Of a stretch of DNA of 64,000 nucleotides, positions 59,079 to 64,000 are shown one piece after another. The DNA is taken from assembly GCF_000253255.1 (NCBI RefSeq), contig NC_015580.1, positions 1,997,001 to 2,061,000 on the forward strand. The letters run 5' to 3'. Under the pieces are notes generated by a model. It searched no databases, was not told the DNA's origin, and worked only from the letters and a program-made list of their open reading frames with translations. Positions within the stretch are counted from its first letter, which is position 1. Every line of letters starts with the position of its first letter. The DNA comes from Novosphingobium sp. PP1Y. GTDB lineage: Bacteria; Pseudomonadota; Alphaproteobacteria; Sphingomonadales; Sphingomonadaceae. The translations under genes were made by a program, and so were the position numbers.

Positions 59079-59561
59079 ATGGCGGACCCGCGCATCACGC
59101 ATATCGAACTCGACGACGCGACCATTCTGTGGCGCAACGCCGATATCGAGCAGGAACGGCGTATCGCCATCTTCGATCTTATCGAAGACAATATTTTCAA
59201 GCCGATACGCGCATTCGAGGCCGGTCACGAAGGCCCTTACCACCTGCGGCTTTCGGTTCGGGACGGGCGCCTTTCGCTGGAAATCTCGGACGAGAAGGGC
59301 GCCGCGCTGGAGACGATGGTGCTGGGACTCGCGCGATTCCGCCGTCCCATCCGCGAATACTTCGCGATCTGCGAAAGCTACTACCAGGCGATTCGCAAGG
59401 CGACACCGCAGGAAATAGAAACGATCGACATGGCCCGGCGCGGCGTCCACAACGAGGCGGCCGAACTGCTCGTCGAACGGCTCGAGGGGAAGATCGAGAC
59501 CGACTTTCCCACGGCAAGGCGGCTTTTCACCCTGATCTGCGTCCTGCATATCCGCGGTTGA
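59079..59561 (+). CDS. UPF0262 family protein
   Basis: 160 residues. Matches the alphaproteobacterial UPF0262 family: RNADIEQERRIAIFDLIEDNIF, the GPYHLRLSVRDGRLSLEI strand pair, LARFRRPIREYFAICESYYQAIR and a C-terminal TARRLFTLICVLHIRG. It is a soluble protein without known function. The ATG at 59079 fits the family N-terminus; the frame is open 47 codons upstream. It is divergent from dnaB and 11 bp before the GH25 gene. Confidence 0.88.
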   Translation: MADPRITHIELDDATILWRNADIEQERRIAIFDLIEDNIFKPIRAFEAGHEGPYHLRLSVRDGRLSLEISDEKGAALETMVLGLARFRRPIREYFAICESYYQAIRKATPQEIETIDMARRGVHNEAAELLVERLEGKIETDFPTARRLFTLICVLHIRG

Positions 59562-59572
59562 GGGGGCAGGAC

Positions 59573-60295
59573 ATGGCACGAAGAAAAAGCGCCGGAAGGG
59601 CGCGGGCAGGCGGCACCGGCTGGAAGCTGCGGCTGCTTGGCGCGGTCCTGCTCATCGCGATCGTCGCAGGTGCCTGGGGCTGGTGGCACTTGCGCCACTG
59701 GACGCCGGATCGCGCGATCTATCCGGTGCAGGGCGTGGAGATCGGCGTCGACGACGGCCCGGTGAACTGGAAGTCGATCAAGGCCATCGGCGCCGACTTC
59801 GCCTATATCGACGCCAGCGCCAGCGCATTTGCCCGCGATCCGCGTTTCGTGGAGAATTTCGAGGCTGCAAGGGCAATCGGCATGCAGGTGGGCGCGGTTC
59901 ACCGCTACGATCCTTGCCAGCCGGCGGAAAAGCAGGCGGCGAATTTCGTCACCACGGTGCCGCGCGATGCGGATCTGTTGCCGCCGGTCGTCGATCTCGA
60001 GATGCTGGCCGGCGACTGCCCGGTGAAAGTATCCGACGCCAAAGTCGAAAGCGAACTGATGACTTTCCTCAACCAGGTCGAGACCCATGCCGGCAAGGCG
60101 GTGATCCTGAAAGTCTCGCCCGGGTTCGAGTCGCGCTATCAGGTGGCCAACAAGCTCGACCGCAACCTCTGGCTCATGCGCGACCGCTTGCTGCCGGATT
60201 ATGGCGGGCGCCCTTGGACGCTGTGGACGGCGAACGGTGCGCTGGCAAACGAGGTGGCGGCCGACGGCCTGCGCTGGGTCGTCGTGCAGCCATGA
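59573..60295 (+). CDS. Membrane-anchored GH25-like (lysozyme-fold) protein, degenerate
   Basis: 240 residues. A basic N-terminus and one membrane helix (about 19-37) are followed by a GH25 fold. The VQGVEIGVDDGPVNWKSIKAIGADFAYIDAS segment aligns to the GH25 start, and PPVVDLEM gives the D-x-E pair (Asp141, Glu143). The usual first catalytic Asp of G-[IV]-D is Glu56, and the C-terminal WQY/Asp block is replaced by LWTANGAL. Muramidase activity is therefore doubtful. It may bind peptidoglycan. AGGGGGCAGG precedes the ATG; its stop overlaps cdd (ATGA). Confidence 0.75.
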   Translation: MARRKSAGRARAGGTGWKLRLLGAVLLIAIVAGAWGWWHLRHWTPDRAIYPVQGVEIGVDDGPVNWKSIKAIGADFAYIDASASAFARDPRFVENFEAARAIGMQVGAVHRYDPCQPAEKQAANFVTTVPRDADLLPPVVDLEMLAGDCPVKVSDAKVESELMTFLNQVETHAGKAVILKVSPGFESRYQVANKLDRNLWLMRDRLLPDYGGRPWTLWTANGALANEVAADGLRWVVVQP

Positions 60296-60726
60296 GCTTG
60301 GCGCCGGACCGTGAGGCCCTGATCGCGGCGGCCCGCGAGGCGGCGGGGCTGGCCTATGCGCCCTATTCGAAGTTCCATGTCGGCGCCGCACTGCTTTTCG
60401 CGGACGGCTCGGTGGTGACCGGCGCCAATGTCGAAAACGCGAGTTACGGCCTGTCGCTGTGCGCAGAGACGGTGGCTTCGGCGAAAGTCCTGTCCTCCGG
60501 CGGGAGCGGCGGATTGATCGCCGTGGCGGTGACAGGCGGCGTGCCCGGCCAGCCGGGCAGCGGGGCCACGGTCACGCCATGCGGGCGCTGCCGGCAGGTC
60601 CTCAACGAACTGGCGCAGCTGGGCGGCACCGATCCGCTCATCTGGTGCGATGGCGATAACGGCGGGCTTGAGCTGCGCCTGTCCGAACTGCTGCCCCACG
60701 CCTTCGGTCCCGCCAATCTGGGGTAA
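60292..60726 (+). CDS. cdd: Cytidine deaminase
   Basis: 144-residue homotetramer-type CDA that deaminates cytidine or deoxycytidine. Zinc ligands Cys57 (with catalytic Glu59 in CAET), Cys97 and Cys100 in PCGRCRQ are visible, as is the nucleoside motif NVENASYGLSLCAE. The ATG overlaps the stop of the GH25-like gene, so the two are translated together. A convergent carboxypeptidase gene follows. Confidence 0.94.
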   Translation: MSLAPDREALIAAAREAAGLAYAPYSKFHVGAALLFADGSVVTGANVENASYGLSLCAETVASAKVLSSGGSGGLIAVAVTGGVPGQPGSGATVTPCGRCRQVLNELAQLGGTDPLIWCDGDNGGLELRLSELLPHAFGPANLG

Positions 60727-60761
60727 CCGAAGGCGGCAGGCGCGGCGAAGTCAGCGGGCGT

Positions 60762-61901
60762 TCAGCCTTCGCGTTCGATCAGCCATTCCAGCAGGGCCCC
60801 AAGGCAGTCGCGGCCCAGTTGCATCGAGCGTTCCGGGCTCCATTCCTGTTTCGGGTCGGCGGCCGGGTTGTGGTCCTTGAACGGCATTTCCAGCGTCATC
60901 GCGACGCAGCCGAAGCGTTCGGCAAGCTGGTTCGTCGACATCGCCAGATTGCCCTTGCCGGGCCGCGCGACCGGGTAACCGAGCTTGGTCTGGAAATCGG
61001 GCGTGCGCCGTTCCAGCAGGGCGGCGTAGCGGTCATACCCTTCCTTCTGCTCGGGCTTGAGCGAGGGGATGCCCTCGAACCCTGCCAGGAATACGGCGGG
61101 AATCGCTTCGTCGCCATGCACGTCCATGGCGAAGTCGACCCCGCTGGCGTCCATGGCCTTGCGGATCGCCAGCACTTCGGGCGAACGTCCGGCGCTCGGC
61201 TCGTCCCATTCGCGGTTGAGGTTCACGCCCGCGGCATTGGTGCGCAAGTGGCCGCGGCGCGAACCGTCGGGGTTGGAATTTGGCACGACATGCAGGCGGC
61301 AGCGACGGCGCAGTTCGCGGCCCACCGAACTCGCCGGGTCGGCCAGCAGGTCCAGCGCGCCTTCCATCCACCATTCGGCCATCGATTCGCCCGGGTGCTG
61401 GCGCGCATAGAGCCAGACATGCACGGGGCCATCGCCCATCTCGAGGCAGTCGACCGGCTGACCGTCCAGGGTGGTGCCCAGGCAGCTGTAGGCGACGCCG
61501 TCCGCAGCCGCGATGCGCGCCACCAGGTCGTGGTGCCGCTCCATCGAATAGGGCGCGAAATAGGCGAACCAGGCAAGATCGCCTGAGGGGCGGTAGGTGA
61601 TGGTGAGGGTGCCGCCGTCGCGGCTCTCGTCCCATTGTCCGGCGGCGCGGCCCCAGAACCGGCGATCTTCGCTGACGGCCGCGTTGTAGCTTGCCCAGCC
61701 CATCGGATAGGCCGAGCCGTTGAGGCCGGTGATCCGCAGCGTCACTTCGCGTCCCTGCGCGCCGCTGACGCGGAAGTGGAACCACTGGTAGAAGTCGGAC
61801 TCGTGGTCGCGCCGGATGGCAAGGCGCGCCTCGGTACCGTCGATGGATAGGACTTCGATGTTGCCGGAATCGAATGCGGAGGTGATCTGGATCTCTGTCA
61901 T
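60762..61901 (-). CDS. M14-family zinc carboxypeptidase (cytosolic type)
   Basis: 379 residues, no signal peptide. An N-terminal beta-rich domain (about 1-125) precedes the catalytic domain with zinc ligands in RQHPGES (His, Glu) and the later His of DVHGDE. It also has NPDGSRRGHLRTNAAGVNLNREW and a C-terminal MTLEMPFKD glutamate. This resembles the cytosolic-carboxypeptidase-like M14 subfamily, which acts on peptides or modified amino acids. It overlaps the upstream lipoprotein gene by 4 bp, so the pair is coupled. Confidence 0.9.
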   Translation of the reverse strand: MTEIQITSAFDSGNIEVLSIDGTEARLAIRRDHESDFYQWFHFRVSGAQGREVTLRITGLNGSAYPMGWASYNAAVSEDRRFWGRAAGQWDESRDGGTLTITYRPSGDLAWFAYFAPYSMERHHDLVARIAAADGVAYSCLGTTLDGQPVDCLEMGDGPVHVWLYARQHPGESMAEWWMEGALDLLADPASSVGRELRRRCRLHVVPNSNPDGSRRGHLRTNAAGVNLNREWDEPSAGRSPEVLAIRKAMDASGVDFAMDVHGDEAIPAVFLAGFEGIPSLKPEQKEGYDRYAALLERRTPDFQTKLGYPVARPGKGNLAMSTNQLAERFGCVAMTLEMPFKDHNPAADPKQEWSPERSMQLGRDCLGALLEWLIEREG

Positions 61902-62506
61902 TTCACGAGGATAGTTTCCCCGGACTGGCCCGGAAAGTCCTTGAACAGCGCTTCGGCCATTTTCGCGGCCCCCAGCGACGTCTGGGCGAGGGGAGACTTG
62001 CTGCTGACCGAGAACTGCGCGCGGCCTTCCCAGATGGTGCGGCCGCTTTCGCGTTCGCGGATCATCACGTGCATTTGCGTTTCCACTTGCGCAGGTGGCG
62101 GTCCGGACAGGTCGATGCCGAGACCGACGCCCAGTCCCGAGCCGTAACTGCCGGTGCTGCCGCCCACGCCGACCGATACCGGGCTGCCGTTGCGGACCGG
62201 GGCGAGGGTGTGGCGCTCGACGGACAGCTGTGCGACCTGCTGGCTGGGGGCCGCGCCGGGCAGGGGCGCGGTGTAGCCGACGCGGGTCAGTTCGCGCAGG
62301 ACGGCGCCGGAGAAGGCACCGAATTCCATCCCGGCCTCCTGGCCTTCGGACGGTTCGACCGCGATCGTGCCCCGGCCCAGCGGAATCGCGCCGGCGGCAT
62401 GAAACCGGGTGACTTCTACCGGTCCGACCGGCGCGACGCAGCCGCCCAGGAACAGGCTCGTCGCCAGGACGGCGGCGCCGCCAAAGGCTTGCAGGGTATG
62501 GCGCAT
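61898..62506 (-). CDS. DUF4136-type lipoprotein
   Basis: 202 residues. The signal peptide ends in LGGC (Cys near 23), a lipobox. The mature part has the DUF4136 pattern: VEVTRFH, a GTIAVEP strand, VAQLSVERH, a Gly-rich loop (GGSTGSYGSGLGVGLGIDL), MHVMIRERESGRTIWEGRAQF and a C-terminal helix. DUF4136 lipoproteins of Gram-negatives have no assigned role. It is a clear paralogue of the gene at 62571-63314 and is coupled to the M14 gene downstream (ATGA). Confidence 0.82.
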   Translation of the reverse strand: MRHTLQAFGGAAVLATSLFLGGCVAPVGPVEVTRFHAAGAIPLGRGTIAVEPSEGQEAGMEFGAFSGAVLRELTRVGYTAPLPGAAPSQQVAQLSVERHTLAPVRNGSPVSVGVGGSTGSYGSGLGVGLGIDLSGPPPAQVETQMHVMIRERESGRTIWEGRAQFSVSSKSPLAQTSLGAAKMAEALFKDFPGQSGETILVK

Positions 62507-62570
62507 ATCAACCTCTCCGGTGCTCAGGCATGTGCCGGTGTGCCGCCTGCACCGGGAGGATGCAAGTCGC

Positions 62571-63314
62571 TCAGTTTTCAGGGACGGCTACCGGGTCCGC
62601 CTTGGGGAAATTGTCGAAGAGAGCGGTGGCCAGCTTGCTGGCGATGCGGTCGTCGCTCCAGTCTCCGTCGCCTTCGCGCGTGGCGATCGTGGCGTAGCCT
62701 TCCCACAGGACCTTGCCGCTGGCCTCGTCGACGATGCGCGTGTCGAGCCGGGTGGAAATCAGCGCGGCGCGCGGCTTGGTAAGGTCGATGTTGATGCCAA
62801 GGCCATAGGCCGAACCCCGATTGCTCACGCCCATGGCGGCGGTGCCGCTTACGGGACTGCGCTTTTCCTCGGCAGGGGCAAGCACTTGCCGGGTGATGCG
62901 CAGCCGGGCGACCTGCCCCGGCGTTGCGCCGGGATGGAGCGTGTCGTAGCCCGCACCGACCAGCGCGTTCTCGATTGCTGCTTCGTAAGTGGCCCGCTTG
63001 CCGGAATCGAACCAGGGGCCGTCGCCCGATTCCGATTCGACGGTGACCGGGCCGTGACCCAGGGCCGCGGCGGCATCGCCTTGGGCCGCGAAGCGGCTGA
63101 CCTCTACCCGGCCCTCGCGCGAATCGCGGGACCGCGATGCGGCGCGCGCGGAAAGGCGGTCGGGATAGCGGTCCAGCGGATCGTCCCAGGCGGATCGGCC
63201 CCAGCCGGAACCCCAGCCCAGCGGCCGGGCGAAAGCCGGGATCGGCGCGAAGGCAGGGGATAGCGCCATGGCGGCCATGCCCGCGGCGAGAAGCGCGCGC
63301 TTGTGGTTGTGCAT
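62571..63314 (-). CDS. DUF4136-type periplasmic protein, paralogue of the 61898 gene
   Basis: 247 residues. The signal peptide (MHNHKRALLAAGMAAMALSPAFAPIPAFA) has no lipobox, so this copy is secreted rather than lipidated. The body repeats the DUF4136 features: VEVSRF, GPVTVESE, VARLRITRQV, a Gly/Tyr loop (SNRGSAYGLGINIDL) and the STRLDTRIVDEASGKVLWEGYA strand pair. It has an extra basic/Ser-rich N-terminal segment. The ATG at 63314 fits the signal peptide. It lies 64 bp upstream of its paralogue on the same strand. Confidence 0.8.
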   Translation of the reverse strand: MHNHKRALLAAGMAAMALSPAFAPIPAFARPLGWGSGWGRSAWDDPLDRYPDRLSARAASRSRDSREGRVEVSRFAAQGDAAAALGHGPVTVESESGDGPWFDSGKRATYEAAIENALVGAGYDTLHPGATPGQVARLRITRQVLAPAEEKRSPVSGTAAMGVSNRGSAYGLGINIDLTKPRAALISTRLDTRIVDEASGKVLWEGYATIATREGDGDWSDDRIASKLATALFDNFPKADPVAVPEN

Positions 63315-63528
63315 TACCGTCTTCTCTTTTTTCAAGTTCAGTGTCGTCGCGCCCGGCGATGGTATATGATGGCGTGCCATTGCCGGGCGATGAACGGAGC
63401 CTAAATCTCAGTCGGATGCCGCAGGAATTGCCCACCGGCGCTTGACTTTGCAGGCAGCGACCAGTAACGGCGCGGCTTCAATTTTCCGGCGGTCGGTAAC
63501 CGCCCGACACACGCAGACGAGACAAACG

Positions 63529-63654
63529 ATGAAGATTCGCAATAGCCTCAAGTCGCTCAAGGGCCGTCACCGTGACAACCGCGTGATCCGCCGTCGCGGC
63601 CGTACTTATGTCATCAACAAGACCAATCGCCGCTTCAAGGCGCGTCAGGGCTGA
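63529..63654 (+). CDS. rpmJ: Ribosomal protein bL36 (41-residue form)
   Basis: 41 very basic residues: MKIRNSLKSLKGRHRDNRVIRRRGRTYVINKT and the NRRFKARQG end. This is the bL36 form lacking the zinc-binding cysteines (C-minus type, like YkgO). C-minus paralogues are often used under zinc limitation in other bacteria, but here it may simply be the only copy. No strong ribosome-binding site is seen. Its own terminator follows at 63730. Confidence 0.92.
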   Translation: MKIRNSLKSLKGRHRDNRVIRRRGRTYVINKTNRRFKARQG

Positions 63655-63729
63655 TTCGTTTCGCCCATCCCTGTCGAACCCGGCAGGGATAACCGGCGGA
63701 CCGGCCCATTGGTTCTGAAAGACATGAGG

Positions 63730-63758
63730 CCCCCGCCATTCGCGGGGGTCTTGTCTTG
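63730..63758 (+). terminator. Intrinsic terminator of rpmJ
   Basis: Stem CCCCCGC (63730-63736) with GCGGGGG (63742-63748), 5-nt loop, then TCTTGTCTTG. The T-rich tail overlaps the TTG start proposed for the downstream HAD gene. Confidence 0.75.
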
Positions 63759-64000
63759 TCCGGAACAATCGAAGCCGTCGTTTTCGACGTGGGCCGGGTG
63801 CTCGTCCAGTGGGACATGCGCCGGCTCTTTGCGCAGCTGATCGACGATGCCGATCGGCTCGACTGGTTCATGACCCATGTCGTGACCGAGGAATGGCACT
63901 TCCTGCACGACGCCGGCCGCGACCTTGGCGAACTGGTCGCTGAGCGCAAGGCGCAGTTTCCCGGCAACGATCACCTGATCGACGCCTATGCCACCCGCTT
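63756..64000 (+). CDS. HAD-superfamily hydrolase (partial, cut by the window end)
   Basis: About 81 residues are visible. Motif I AVVFDVGRVLVQWD (nucleophile Asp, Gly in place of the second Asp's neighbour) and the cap-domain helices RLDWFMTHVVTEEWHFLHDAGRDLG place it in the haloacid-dehalogenase/YihX-like HAD-IA group. The start is provisional: TTG at 63756, with a GGGGG run upstream, directly after the rpmJ terminator. The rest lies beyond 64000. Confidence 0.75.
   Translation, partial: MSGTIEAVVFDVGRVLVQWDMRRLFAQLIDDADRLDWFMTHVVTEEWHFLHDAGRDLGELVAERKAQFPGNDHLIDAYATR

Overview
The window is a GC-rich chromosomal segment from an alphaproteobacterium of the order Sphingomonadales, most likely Novosphingobium or a close relative in the Sphingomonadaceae. 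This rests on the gene set: a MucR/Ros regulator, an ATP12-type F1 chaperone, UPF0262, class II DAHP synthase, an MlaB-MlaE fusion, large TonB-dependent receptors and the Tad/Cpa pilus genes. The assignment is inferred from content and protein sequence, not from a database search. About 60 protein genes are supported. I saw no rRNA, tRNA, CRISPR array, transposase or prophage module. Most of the DNA is core genome.

Layout, 1-30 kb. valS (minus strand) is divergent from an Mla phospholipid-trafficking operon (mlaE-mlaF-mlaD-lipoprotein, 3.0-6.6 kb). An outer-membrane beta-barrel gene follows. Next is a tightly coupled minus-strand operon: crcB, an RluA-type pseudouridine synthase, a HAD phosphatase, a small membrane protein, ATP12 and a putative Nmad3 protein. 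Then come rpsU, a membrane-anchored FKBP and gatCAB. A small secreted-type gene and an M16 peptidase lie divergent from clpB. Two tandem TonB-dependent receptors (22.6-29.0 kb) follow.

Layout, 29-48 kb. An SDR dehydrogenase, a TetR regulator and an MTA/purine phosphorylase form one unit, preceded by a perfect palindrome that could be the TetR operator. A Tad/Cpa pilus cluster (cpaA-B-C-D-E, tadB, tadC; 32.0-39.4 kb) lacks the expected cpaF ATPase and any pilin. An alpha/beta hydrolase, a DauA-like FAD oxidoreductase and a DUF1508 protein follow, then ispH-thrB-rnhA-FUSC, and a regulatory/maintenance block (nfuA-tsaB-rimI-mucR-fur-acyltransferase).

Layout, 48-64 kb. A second 972-residue M16 peptidase is followed by class II DAHP synthase and the ergothioneine pair egtB-egtD, an atypical SDR, dnaB, UPF0262, a degenerate GH25 protein, cytidine deaminase, an M14 carboxypeptidase with two DUF4136 paralogues, the short bL36-type ribosomal protein, and the start of a HAD hydrolase cut by the window edge.

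Most notable signals: the same palindrome (GTGTTGC-N6-GCAACAC) lies upstream of clpB, inside its apparent promoter, and upstream of the beta-barrel gene; the perfect 8+4+8 palindrome stands before the SDR-tetR-phosphorylase unit; cpaF is missing between cpaE and tadB; an Nmad3-like gene sits in a housekeeping operon; an SDR has lost its catalytic Tyr and Lys; and a hairpin abuts the egtB start codon. No clearly new multi-gene system was found. The regulatory palindromes and the Nmad3-containing operon are the best leads.
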